DNA of 64,000 nucleotides. Origin: Nitrospira sp. (GTDB lineage Bacteria; Nitrospirota; Nitrospiria; Nitrospirales; UBA8639). Both the position numbers and the translations under genes were made by a program. The stretch lies in assembly GCA_011523385.1 (NCBI GenBank), contig WTGX01000025.1, forward strand, positions 124,001 through 188,000, written 5' to 3'. The notes under the pieces are model-generated. The model did no database searches, had not been told where the DNA came from, and saw only the letters and a program-made list of their open reading frames with translations. Positions within the stretch are counted from its first letter, which is position 1. Each line of letters opens with the position of its first letter. Shown piece after piece: positions 8,584 to 16,290 of this stretch.

Positions 8584-8757
8584 GTCGGGTTACGCCTCCG
8601 GCTAACCCGACCTGCGGTCTGAATCAGAGACTCCTCCCACCAGAATTGTCGTTCCGAGCGTAGCGAGGAATCTCTCGTTCAACAACCGAACGCCTCAACG
8701 ACGAGATCCTTCGCTAGGCCCGTTCGCTTCGCTCAGGGCAAGCTCAGGATGACAGAT
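8584..8757 (+). repeat. Two adjacent intergenic repeats (families B and A) before proS
   Basis: The 308-base gap between nhaA and proS holds a family-B hairpin at 8584-8611 (GTCGGGTTA and TAACCCGAC arms around CGCCTCCGGC). A family-A element follows at about 8636-8757 (CCACCAGAATTGTC entry, CCGAGCGTAGCGAGGAATC, AGATCCTTCGCT, CTCAGGATGACAG). The last 90 bases hold only the proS leader, with TGAGGACG as ribosome-binding site. No gene is seen in the gap. Confidence 0.7.
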
Positions 8758-8850
8758 GAGGCGTGTTGTGCAAAATGATGGGTTTCTCTTTGGTGCCGGG
8801 GGAAATTTTCGACGCATGAGTGAACGCAAACCCTGAGGACGACATCGAAT

Positions 8851-10572
8851 ATGCGAACCAGCCAACTGTTCATTCCGACCCTTCGTCAAACTCCCGGCGA
8901 GGCTGAAGTCGTCAGCCACCGGCTCATGTTGCGCGCCGGCATGATTCGAAAAGTTGCAGCCGGAATCTACACCTATCTTCCGCTGGGCCTGCGCGTCCTC
9001 AAGAAAATCGAATGCATCATTCGCCAGGAAATGAACCGCGCCGGGGCGCAGGAACTGCTGATGCCGATCCTCTCTCCGGCGGAACTGTGGCGGGAAACCG
9101 GACGATGGGATTTTTACGGCAAGGAATTGCTTCGATGCCGGGACCGGCATGACCGCGATTTTTGTTTTGGCCCCACGCATGAGGAAGTCATCACGGACCT
9201 CTTCCGACGCGAGATCCGCTCCTATCGGCAACTCCCCATGAATTGCTACCAGATCCAAACCAAGTTCCGCGATGAAATCCGTCCCCGTTTCGGTTTGATG
9301 CGCGGGCGCGAATTCGTCATGAAGGACGCCTACAGTTTCGATGCCGATGAAGAAAGTGCGCGCCTCAGCTATCAAAAAATGTACGACGCCTACGAGCGGA
9401 TCTTTACGCGCTGCGGTCTCAAATTCCGTGCGGTTGAAGCGGACACCGGACTGATCGGCGGCAGCATGTCGCATGAATTCATGGTCCTGGCCGATACCGG
9501 AGAAGAAACGATCGTGTACGACGAAGGCGGGACCTATGCCGCCAATGTCGAGTTGGCGGAAGCGCCGCCTCCGGCTGAAGAAGACGATGCCGCGCCGCTC
9601 GCCCTCGAAGCCGTGCAGACCCCGGGGACCAAAACCGTCGAGGAAGTCTGCACCTTTTTGAAGATTTCCCCGGACCGGCTCGTCAAAACCCTGCTCTACC
9701 AGACATCGGCCGGCGACGTCATTGCGATCCTGATTCGCGGCGACCACGAGGCGAATGAAATCAAAATCAATCGTTTCCTGGGAACGACGGAGATCACCTT
9801 GGCAGACGCGGAGACCGTGAGCAGGGTGTCCTCCGCGCCGGTTGGCTTCGCCGGGCCGGTCGGGCTCAAGAGTATCCGGATTATCGGGGACCACGCAGTC
9901 AAGGCCATGCGGAACTTCGTCGTCGGCGGCAACAAGGATGATACTCACCTGATCAACGTCAACTGGGATCGTGATTTTACCGTGGAGGCGTTTCTGGACC
10001 TGCGCCAGGCCCGAGCCGGCGACCGGTCGCCTCGAAGCGATGACCGGCTACAGGAAGCCAAAGGCATTGAAGTCGGCCACGTCTTCCTATTGGGGACCAA
10101 GTACAGCCAAGCCATGAATGCGACGTTCCTGGACGCGGACGGACGGGAAACATTGGCGATCATGGGATGTTACGGCATCGGCGTCAGCAGGACCGCGGCC
10201 GCGTCCATTGAACAAAACCATGATGACAAAGGCATGGTGTGGCCCGTGCCCATTGCGCCGTTCCACGTTCATCTCTTGCCGGTGACGGCCTCGGAGCAGG
10301 TCGTCAAAACCGCGGGCATGCTGTATGATGCGTGTATCGAGGCCGGCGTGGAAGTCTTATGGGACGACCGCGATGAACGGGCCGGCGTGAAATTCAACGA
10401 CGCCGATCTGATCGGAGCCCCATTTCACCTCACCATTGGAGACCGTGGGCTGACACAAGGTATCGTTGAATTAAAGCGGCGCGATACCGGAGACGTGGTG
10501 AAACTCCAACCAACTGACGTCATTCCCCACGTCCAAGGCTTGCTTTCCTCCTACGATCTTCCGGTTGGATAA
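8851..10572 (+). CDS. proS: Prolyl-tRNA synthetase (bacterial type, with editing domain)
   Basis: Charges tRNA-Pro with proline. 573 residues, matching the long bacterial ProS. Class II motif 1 lies in the first 80 residues. Motif 2 is in the block FRDEIRPRFGLMRGREFVMKD written here as RPRFGLMRGREFVMKD. An inserted YbaK-like editing region spans about residues 225-390. Motif 3 is around GCYGIGVSRTAAASIEQNHD, and the anticodon-binding domain forms the last 110 residues. TGAGGACG upstream serves as ribosome-binding site. It is flanked by repeats, so it is probably transcribed on its own. Confidence 0.97.
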   Translation: MRTSQLFIPTLRQTPGEAEVVSHRLMLRAGMIRKVAAGIYTYLPLGLRVLKKIECIIRQEMNRAGAQELLMPILSPAELWRETGRWDFYGKELLRCRDRHDRDFCFGPTHEEVITDLFRREIRSYRQLPMNCYQIQTKFRDEIRPRFGLMRGREFVMKDAYSFDADEESARLSYQKMYDAYERIFTRCGLKFRAVEADTGLIGGSMSHEFMVLADTGEETIVYDEGGTYAANVELAEAPPPAEEDDAAPLALEAVQTPGTKTVEEVCTFLKISPDRLVKTLLYQTSAGDVIAILIRGDHEANEIKINRFLGTTEITLADAETVSRVSSAPVGFAGPVGLKSIRIIGDHAVKAMRNFVVGGNKDDTHLINVNWDRDFTVEAFLDLRQARAGDRSPRSDDRLQEAKGIEVGHVFLLGTKYSQAMNATFLDADGRETLAIMGCYGIGVSRTAAASIEQNHDDKGMVWPVPIAPFHVHLLPVTASEQVVKTAGMLYDACIEAGVEVLWDDRDERAGVKFNDADLIGAPFHLTIGDRGLTQGIVELKRRDTGDVVKLQPTDVIPHVQGLLSSYDLPVG

Positions 10573-10721
10573 CAGCCTCGTCGTCGTTGCAGTCGTGTAA
10601 GCGGATCGTCTTTCGCCTGCATTGCTCCGCTCTAATCCGCTGCCCCCACCTCCCCTATTTTCGAACCAATTGACAATAGTTTGTTGCCCGGATGCAGAGG
10701 GCTTGGAGTTCAGAAGATTGC

Positions 10722-10745
10722 CGGGTGACATCTGCGGCTCACCCG
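10722..10745 (+). repeat. Family-B-like hairpin between proS and the BFN genes
   Basis: CGGGTGA at 10722-10728 pairs perfectly with TCACCCG at 10739-10745 around a CATCTGCGGC loop, a variant of the GGGTTA...TAACCC repeats elsewhere. The 282-base gap holds no gene. A possible promoter (10789-10816) lies near its end. Confidence 0.5.
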
Positions 10746-10788
10746 ACCCGCCCAAGACCGGGACAAAAACCGCTCTTTCCGCATTAGA

Positions 10789-10816
10789 TTGACAATGAAA
10801 AGAACTGAATGATACG
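10789..10816 (+). promoter_or_regulatory. Possible promoter for the BFN/rplM/rpsI unit
   Basis: A perfect TTGACA at 10789-10794 is followed after 16 bases by GATACG (10811-10816), a weak -10. It is the best candidate upstream of the first BFN gene and so of the run through rpsI. Confidence 0.4.
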
Positions 10817-10854
10817 TTTACCCGGTTTGCACGCATCATTGCTGCAATCAATGG

Positions 10855-11319
10855 ATGGTAGGGATGATTACGCAAATGAACGTGCGGGGACTGTTGTTTG
10901 ACCCCTATAATAATGCCTATATCGTCATCCTTCGGGACGACCAGAACTCCGATATGCTTCCGATTTGGGTCGGGAAATCCGAAGCGAGCGCCATCAGTTT
11001 TGCGTTGGAGAACGTTGCCCCGCCCCGTCCCCTGACGCACGATTTCATGAAATCGATTTTGGACAACGTTGACGCCAAAGTCTTGAGCGCCGTGGTCACT
11101 GACTTAAAAGATAATACGTATTACGCCAAAATCCATCTCTGGTACGGCGATTCGGAATACTCCATTGACTCACGGCCCAGCGATGCGATAGCACTGGCGT
11201 TGCGCGCCGAAGCTCCGATTTTTACCAGAGAGGAAGTTCTTCAAAAACAGAGTTCCGAGGAACTGGAGCGGTGGCTCGAAAATTTGAAGCCCGAAGATTT
11301 CGGCAAATTCGAGACCTGA
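10855..11319 (+). CDS. BFN-domain (bifunctional nuclease, DUF151) protein 1
   Basis: A 154-residue single-domain protein of the BFN/DUF151 family. The pattern is clear: YIVILRDDQNSDMLPIWVG, then the helix-rich MKSILDNVDAKVLSAVVTDL, then the S-R-PSDAIALALRAEAPIF block near residue 110. A Thermotoga member showed RNase and DNase activity in vitro; the cellular role is not settled. A second copy follows immediately. An in-frame ATG at 10864 is also a possible start (GGTAGGG precedes it). Confidence 0.85.
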   Translation: MVGMITQMNVRGLLFDPYNNAYIVILRDDQNSDMLPIWVGKSEASAISFALENVAPPRPLTHDFMKSILDNVDAKVLSAVVTDLKDNTYYAKIHLWYGDSEYSIDSRPSDAIALALRAEAPIFTREEVLQKQSSEELERWLENLKPEDFGKFET

Positions 11320-11368
11320 CCTTCGATCGTGTTTTCCCGTTAAACCGAATCCGTTTTTCACGTGATCC

Positions 11369-11845
11369 ATGAGCGTTGAACAAAATACCGACCTCGTCCC
11401 GTTAAAGGTTCACGGAGTGCTGGTTGACCCCAATACGGAGACCCAGATCGTGATCCTTCGGGACGAAAACAATGCCGACGTCCTTCCCATTTGGGTGGGC
11501 ACGGCTGAGGGTGCCTCCATCCGGCTGGCATTGGAGGACGTGGTTCCCCCCAGGCCGATGAGCCACGATTTGATCACGAGTCTCTCGACGCACCTGGGCA
11601 TGAAAATCTCTCAAGTCGTGGTGACGGACGTCCAAAACAACACGTACTATGCGACGGTGCACGTATCCTTGAATGGAATTGAACGAACCGTGGATGCCCG
11701 GCCAAGCGATGCCATCGCCGTGGCCTTGAGGGCCAAGTGTCCGATTTACGTGACCCAGGACGTACTCAAAAGAAGGGCCGGCGACAACCTGGAGGCGTGG
11801 CTGGCCAAACTCGACCCCAAAGAATCGCAATCATCCGAAACATAA
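11369..11845 (+). CDS. BFN-domain (bifunctional nuclease, DUF151) protein 2
   Basis: A 158-residue paralogue of the preceding gene, with IVILRDENNADVLPIWVGT, the VVVTDVQNNTYYATV strand pair and the RPSDAIAVALRAKCPIYV block. By eye roughly half of the positions match BFN protein 1, so this is an old tandem duplication. It lies 14 bases before rplM and is probably cotranscribed with it. Confidence 0.85.
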   Translation: MSVEQNTDLVPLKVHGVLVDPNTETQIVILRDENNADVLPIWVGTAEGASIRLALEDVVPPRPMSHDLITSLSTHLGMKISQVVVTDVQNNTYYATVHVSLNGIERTVDARPSDAIAVALRAKCPIYVTQDVLKRRAGDNLEAWLAKLDPKESQSSET

Positions 11846-11859
11846 CTGGAGAATCACTG

Positions 11860-12285
11860 ATGCGCAGCTTTCAAGCCAAGCCCCGCGAGATCGATAGAAA
11901 ATGGTATATTCTGGACGCCAAGGGCATCCCGCTCGGTCGCTTGGCGACTCAAGCCGCCACGCTGCTCCGGGGCAAGCATAAACCGACGTTCACGCCCAAC
12001 GTGGATACGGGCGATCACGTGATCGTGATCAATGCCGAAGCGATTCGGCTGACCGGGAAAAAATTGAAGGATAAAACGTATTATCACCATACCGGATATC
12101 CCGGCGGGATCAAATCCATCACCGCCGAGCAGCTCTTGAAAAAGGCCCCCACGGAAATCGTGTCCAAAGCCATTCAAGGCATGCTTCCGCATAGCCCATT
12201 AGGGAAAAAAATGGCTAAAAAGTTACGCGTCTACGTGGGGACGGAACACCCGCACGTCGCGCAACGTCCGGAGCCTTGGTCATAA
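11860..12285 (+). CDS. rplM: 50S ribosomal protein L13
   Basis: An early-assembling protein of the large subunit. 141 residues, beginning MRSFQAKPREIDRKWYILDA, with the typical GIPLGRLATQAATLLRGKHK and the C-terminal LRVYVGTEHPHVAQRPEPW. The ATG at 11860 with CTGGAG upstream gives the family length; a longer open frame starts inside the BFN gene and is not used. rpsI follows 35 bases on, the universal rplM-rpsI pair. Confidence 0.98.
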   Translation: MRSFQAKPREIDRKWYILDAKGIPLGRLATQAATLLRGKHKPTFTPNVDTGDHVIVINAEAIRLTGKKLKDKTYYHHTGYPGGIKSITAEQLLKKAPTEIVSKAIQGMLPHSPLGKKMAKKLRVYVGTEHPHVAQRPEPWS

Positions 12286-12320
12286 CCACTTGCTAAACGT
12301 TAGAGGAAAGGCCCTTACCG

Positions 12321-12713
12321 ATGATCAGTCAACGACACTATGCCACGGGAAAACGTAAATATGCGATCGCCCGCGCCTGGATCGAACCGGGTCCTCCGGA
12401 CATTACGGTCAACGGCCGAACGCTCGACCACTATTTCACCCTGCTTGCCCATCGCATTCAGGTCGAAACACCGCTTGAACTGACGAATACCCGCGGACAA
12501 TTTCGCATCAAAGCCTCGGTCTGCGGTGGAGGCGCCGCCGGACAGGCAGGAGCCCTTCGCCATGCCATAGCCAAAGCCTTGGTGAAAGGAAACCCGGATT
12601 TTCGCGCGACTCTCAAGAAAGAAGGCTTGCTGACGCGCGATCCCAGGGTGAAAGAAAGGAAAAAATACGGGCAAAAAGGCGCTCGAAGCCGATTCCAATA
12701 TTCCAAGCGTTAA
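12321..12713 (+). CDS. rpsI: 30S ribosomal protein S9
   Basis: 130 residues. Begins with the family pattern ATGKRKYAIARAWIEPG and ends in the basic tail KKYGQKGARSRFQYSKR that reaches the P-site tRNA in the ribosome. AGAGGAAAGG upstream is the ribosome-binding region. A strong terminator follows at 12741, closing the unit with rplM. Confidence 0.98.
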   Translation: MISQRHYATGKRKYAIARAWIEPGPPDITVNGRTLDHYFTLLAHRIQVETPLELTNTRGQFRIKASVCGGGAAGQAGALRHAIAKALVKGNPDFRATLKKEGLLTRDPRVKERKKYGQKGARSRFQYSKR

Positions 12714-12740
12714 CCACACGCGGACATTTCAAGATGGTGA

Positions 12741-12780
12741 CGAAAAAAGGGAAGGCTTCGATGCCTTCCCTTTTTTCGTC
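12741..12780. terminator. Strong hairpin terminator after rpsI
   Basis: A perfect 16-base stem (CGAAAAAAGGGAAGGC at 12741-12756 with its complement at 12763-12778) closes a six-base TTCGAT loop. The A/T ends of the stem give a T run for plus-strand transcripts and for any minus-strand transcript. It separates rplM-rpsI from argC. Confidence 0.9.
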
Positions 12781-12793
12781 CGGATAAACAATC

Positions 12794-13864
12794 ATGCGTC
12801 TCACTCGATTAAAAGTAGCCGTACTGGGAGCCAGTGGATATACGGGCGGGGAACTCCTCCGCCTATTGGACGGTCACCCGTACGTTACGGTCACCCACGT
12901 GACCGCGGATAAGTCCGTCGGCCTGCCGGTGACCTCCCTATTCCCGCACCTCGAAACGTTCCATGAGTTTTGTTTTGCGCCACTGGACGTTGAACCCATC
13001 CTGAAAAAGATCGACGTGGTGTTTTCATGCCTGCCGCACACGAAAGCCATGGAGCCGGTGGCAGCCTGCGTCCGAGCCAAAACCCTTGTGGTCGACCTGA
13101 GTGCCGACTTTCGGCTAACAGAGACGAAAACCTATGAACAATGGTACGGTACCCCGCATACATCACCCGCGTTGCTCAAAAAGGCGGTGTACGGGCTTCC
13201 GGAACTTCATCGAACGCGGATCCGGCGCGCGCGACTGGTTGCCGCACCGGGTTGCTACCCGACGGCGGCCATTCTGCAGTTGGCGCCGTTACTGGCCCAT
13301 CGACTGATTCAAGCAGGCACCATTGTCGTTGATGCCAAATCCGGCATTTCAGGAGCGGGACGAAGCCCGGGCCTGCCCTATCATTTTCCGGAAGCGCATG
13401 ACTCCCTGACGGCCTACAACATCGCCCGGCACCGTCACACCCCTGAAATCGAACAGGAACTGAACAGGCTCATGGACAGTTCGAAAGGAAAAGGGAGGCG
13501 CGCACGCGTTCTCTTTACGCCTCATCTGATCCCGATGAATCGAGGACTCCTGAGTACAGCCTATGCCAAACTCCGGAAACCGCTCACGAACAATGCCGCC
13601 ACGATGCTGTACAAGGATTTTTATGCAAACGAACGTTTTGTCAGAATTCGGGAAACCTCGACGTCAGTCAGTCCCACCCACGTTCGAGGATCGAATTTTT
13701 GCGATATCGGCGTGTTTGTGGATCAACGAACAAACCACGTCGTCACCGTGTCAACCCTGGACAACCTGGTCAAAGGTGCGGCCGGACAAGCCATTCAATC
13801 CATGAACCTGATGATGGGATTTCCGGAAGAGACGGCGCTGACGGCACCGGGCATTTTTCCGTAG
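12794..13864 (+). CDS. argC: N-acetyl-gamma-glutamyl-phosphate reductase
   Basis: Third step of arginine synthesis, NADPH-dependent reduction of N-acetylglutamyl phosphate to the semialdehyde. The Rossmann motif GASGYTG is at 12-18. The catalytic cysteine is Cys154 in APGCYPTA, followed by the GISGAGR block. 356 residues, a normal long-form ArgC. argJ comes next on the same strand, separated by a repeat-filled gap of 251 bases, so the two may be transcribed separately. Confidence 0.96.
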   Translation: MRLTRLKVAVLGASGYTGGELLRLLDGHPYVTVTHVTADKSVGLPVTSLFPHLETFHEFCFAPLDVEPILKKIDVVFSCLPHTKAMEPVAACVRAKTLVVDLSADFRLTETKTYEQWYGTPHTSPALLKKAVYGLPELHRTRIRRARLVAAPGCYPTAAILQLAPLLAHRLIQAGTIVVDAKSGISGAGRSPGLPYHFPEAHDSLTAYNIARHRHTPEIEQELNRLMDSSKGKGRRARVLFTPHLIPMNRGLLSTAYAKLRKPLTNNAATMLYKDFYANERFVRIRETSTSVSPTHVRGSNFCDIGVFVDQRTNHVVTVSTLDNLVKGAAGQAIQSMNLMMGFPEETALTAPGIFP

Positions 13865-13884
13865 AGCCCGAATCTGTCATTGGT

Positions 13885-14056
13885 ATGAAAATAGCCGACG
13901 ACACCCCAATAGCCGACGACACCCCAATTGTCATTCCGAGCGAGGCGAGGAATCTTTCCTTCAATCACCGAGCGCTTCAACGACGAGATCCTTCGCTAGA
14001 TCCTTCGCTAGGTCCTTCGCTCCGCTCAGGACAAGCTCAGGACAAGCTCAGGATGA
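13885..14056 (+). repeat. Dispersed repeat, family A copy 3, with tandem 18-base unit
   Basis: The gap between argC and argJ begins with GAAAATAGCC, has AATAGCCGACGACACCCC twice in tandem, and then the family-A core (ATTCCGAGCGAGGCGAGG, AGATCCTTCGCTAGATCC, CTCAGGATGAC). GTGCTATTTTC at about 14063-14073 mirrors the left end, so the unit has imperfect terminal inverted repeats like the copy before dxr. Confidence 0.75.
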
Positions 14057-14085
14057 CCACGTGTGCTATTTTCATTTCTTGGGGT

Positions 14086-14114
14086 GCAGGTTGCAAACCT
14101 GCATGAGGGATTCC
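14086..14114 (+). repeat. Leader element before argJ, shared with dxr
   Basis: GCAGGTTGCAAACCTGC followed by ATGAGGGATTCC. The palindrome and the GAGGGATTCC tail match the element at 4474-4501. GAGGGA lies five bases before the argJ ATG and is its ribosome-binding site. Confidence 0.6.
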
Positions 14115-14115
14115 C

Positions 14116-15327
14116 ATGGACGTAAAAAAGATCAAAGGCGGCGTTACTGCCCCGACCGGCTTTCTGGCCGCCGGCATTCACGCCGGCATCAAGCCGGCAC
14201 CCCTGCCGGACCTCGCCCTGTTAACGTCCATCCATCCCGGGATTATGGCAGGCGTGTTGACACAAAATCGGATTATGGCACCTCCCGTCCTTTTATGTCA
14301 CAGGCAACTCAAAAAACACACCGGACAGGCCATTATCGTCAACAGCGGCAATGCCAATGCGTTCACCGGATCACAAGGGACGTCGGACGCCATGGAAATG
14401 CGCCGGCTCGTGTCTGCGGCCTTACGTCTTCCCGTCGATTCGGTGTTTGTGGGGTCGACGGGAGTCATAGGCCGCCCGCTACCGATGCCCGCCATCCGTG
14501 AAGCCGTCCCGCCTCTCATCAGGCTACTGAGCCGGTCCGGTCATAAGCTGGCGGCGCAAGCCATCATGACGACGGACACCAGACCCAAAGAGGTTGCCGT
14601 GCAGGCCGAGGTAGGAGGACAACTCGTGACAATCGGCGGGATGGCCAAAGGCTCCGGCATGATTCATCCCGATATGGCCACCATGTTGGCCTATCTCACC
14701 ACCGATGCGGCGATTACTCCTCGGGCACTGCAAGCCGCGTTGACGCGAGCCGTAAACGAAACCTTCAATTGCATCTCGGTCGATGGAGACACCAGCACGA
14801 ATGACACGGTGTTGTGCCTTGCCAACGGATGCGCCGGGAATTCGACCATTCAGACGGGTACGCCCCAATGGATCACGTTTTCCTCCTTGTTGCACGAGGC
14901 CTGCCTGTCGCTTGCGCTTCAAATTTGCCGGGACGGAGAGGGATGCACCAAAATTGTCGAGATCATCGTGCGGGGCACGCGAAGCAATCGCGAAGCGAAG
15001 AAGATCGCGCAAACCATTGCAACTTCGTTGCTGGTGAAAACCGCCGTTTTCGGAGAAGACCCCAACTGGGGGCGAATCGTGGCTGCCGCGGGACGGGCCG
15101 GAGTCAACTTCAATCCTTCCAAGCTTAGTCTGCAATTCAACGCGACTCGAGTGGTGAAGAACGGCCAAGCGGTCGGAGGCCGTGCAGCCACCGAGGCACA
15201 ACGGATCATGCGGAAGAAACAATACGTCATGACGCTTGCAGTGGGAAATCACCCGGGGCATGCCAGACTCTGGACTACGGATCTTTCTTACGATTACGTA
15301 AGAATCAACGCTTCCTATACCACCTGA
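14116..15327 (+). CDS. argJ: Bifunctional ornithine acetyltransferase / N-acetylglutamate synthase
   Basis: Transfers acetyl between N-acetylornithine and glutamate, recycling the acetyl group in arginine synthesis. The precursor self-cleaves before the catalytic threonine, here Thr189 in PDMATMLAY. The KGSGMI block before it and the EDPNWGRI block near residue 315 are typical. 403 residues. Whether it is mono- or bifunctional cannot be decided from sequence alone; no argA is visible in the window. Confidence 0.96.
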   Translation: MDVKKIKGGVTAPTGFLAAGIHAGIKPAPLPDLALLTSIHPGIMAGVLTQNRIMAPPVLLCHRQLKKHTGQAIIVNSGNANAFTGSQGTSDAMEMRRLVSAALRLPVDSVFVGSTGVIGRPLPMPAIREAVPPLIRLLSRSGHKLAAQAIMTTDTRPKEVAVQAEVGGQLVTIGGMAKGSGMIHPDMATMLAYLTTDAAITPRALQAALTRAVNETFNCISVDGDTSTNDTVLCLANGCAGNSTIQTGTPQWITFSSLLHEACLSLALQICRDGEGCTKIVEIIVRGTRSNREAKKIAQTIATSLLVKTAVFGEDPNWGRIVAAAGRAGVNFNPSKLSLQFNATRVVKNGQAVGGRAATEAQRIMRKKQYVMTLAVGNHPGHARLWTTDLSYDYVRINASYTT

Positions 15328-15360
15328 TCCCTCGTTTTCCGGCTCCCCGTCCTATTGGGG

Positions 15361-15388
15361 TTGCAACCGTTGTCAAAAAGTGTACAAT
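15361..15388 (+). promoter_or_regulatory. Probable promoter for the RlpA lipoprotein gene
   Basis: TTGCAA at 15361-15366 and TACAAT at 15383-15388 with a 16-base spacer. The leader to the ATG at 15526 would be about 130 bases. CCCC...GGGG just upstream (near 15345-15360) could form a small hairpin after argJ. Confidence 0.5.
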
Positions 15389-15525
15389 CGTAGCCTATTC
15401 TACATCTTGTAGACCAACTGAATGTTTCGCTTGAGGTACGACTACGGGTTGTGGATGAGGAAGCATCGCCAAGTATAGAAGTCCCGTATAAGCCTATTGC
15501 GCATTTCCCGGAACTATCCATCGTC

Positions 15526-16248
15526 ATGCCCAAAACAGAGACGTCAATTCCCTCGCAGACACGGCTGATCCCCCTGAGCATTCTGCTCGTCATCACCATA
15601 CTTCTCCCCGGCTGTACGGTCGTGAAAACGACCTATGACGTTGTTGCCGGCACCGTTAAAGGGACTTACAAACTGATTAAAGGGGTTTATACCGTAACAA
15701 CCGGGACCGCCAAAGTCACCTACAAGATCGGAAAATTTGCGTTCGAGGTCGTACAGGCTCCATTCGACTGGCCCCTGACTCGTGATGAGATCGACACGAT
15801 CGACGGGTTGCCGGTTAAGGAAGCCATTCGCCAAGGCCGGGTCAAATGGGCCCCATACGTCGTGAAAGGCAGACGCTACGTGCCCATGAGTGTCAGAAAG
15901 GCACAACGCTATGAAGAAACGGGAATCGCGTCATGGTATGGGGAAGAAACCCGTCGGCAACGAGGAGGGCACATGACCGCGAACGGCGAAGCGTTCAATC
16001 CCATGGGCTTGACCGCCGCACATAAATACCTGCCGTTACCGATCAACGTCGAAGTGACGAACCTGGGAAACGGTCGATCGATTATCGTTCGAGTCAATGA
16101 TCGTGGGCCCTTCCCCAGTGCCAATAATCCGGATTCCGGAAAGCGCATTATCGACTTGAGTTATGGAGCTGCCAAAAGACTGGGGTTCCACAGAAAGGGG
16201 TTAGCCAGGGTCCGCGTCAAAGTCATCCCCGTTCAAGTCGAAACGTAG
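15526..16248 (+). CDS. rlpA: RlpA-like septal/cell-wall lipoprotein
   Basis: A 240-residue exported lipoprotein. The signal peptide ends in ILLPGC with Cys30 as lipidation site. The middle part (40-125) is family-unspecific and repetitive (KTTYDV, KGTYKL, KVTYKI). A double-psi beta-barrel at about 145-235 carries the RlpA signatures GIASWYG, MTANGEAFN and VRVNDRGPF. Relatives are outer-membrane lytic transglycosylases cleaving stem-less glycan strands. No SPOR domain is present, so septal targeting is not shown. An open frame back to a GTG at 15451 is ignored because the signal peptide fits the ATG. Confidence 0.88.
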   Translation: MPKTETSIPSQTRLIPLSILLVITILLPGCTVVKTTYDVVAGTVKGTYKLIKGVYTVTTGTAKVTYKIGKFAFEVVQAPFDWPLTRDEIDTIDGLPVKEAIRQGRVKWAPYVVKGRRYVPMSVRKAQRYEETGIASWYGEETRRQRGGHMTANGEAFNPMGLTAAHKYLPLPINVEVTNLGNGRSIIVRVNDRGPFPSANNPDSGKRIIDLSYGAAKRLGFHRKGLARVRVKVIPVQVET

Positions 16249-16290
16249 GTCGGATTGGCATAGCTGGATAAGTCCCCTTCACCCTCCCTC

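Noticed and set aside
8695-9948. A 417-codon open frame on the minus strand
   Set aside because: It lies wholly opposite proS and its upstream repeats. The protein is low in structure signals and the plus-strand ProS is unmistakable.
14524-15261. A 245-codon open frame on the minus strand
   Set aside because: Antisense to argJ; no recognisable motif.
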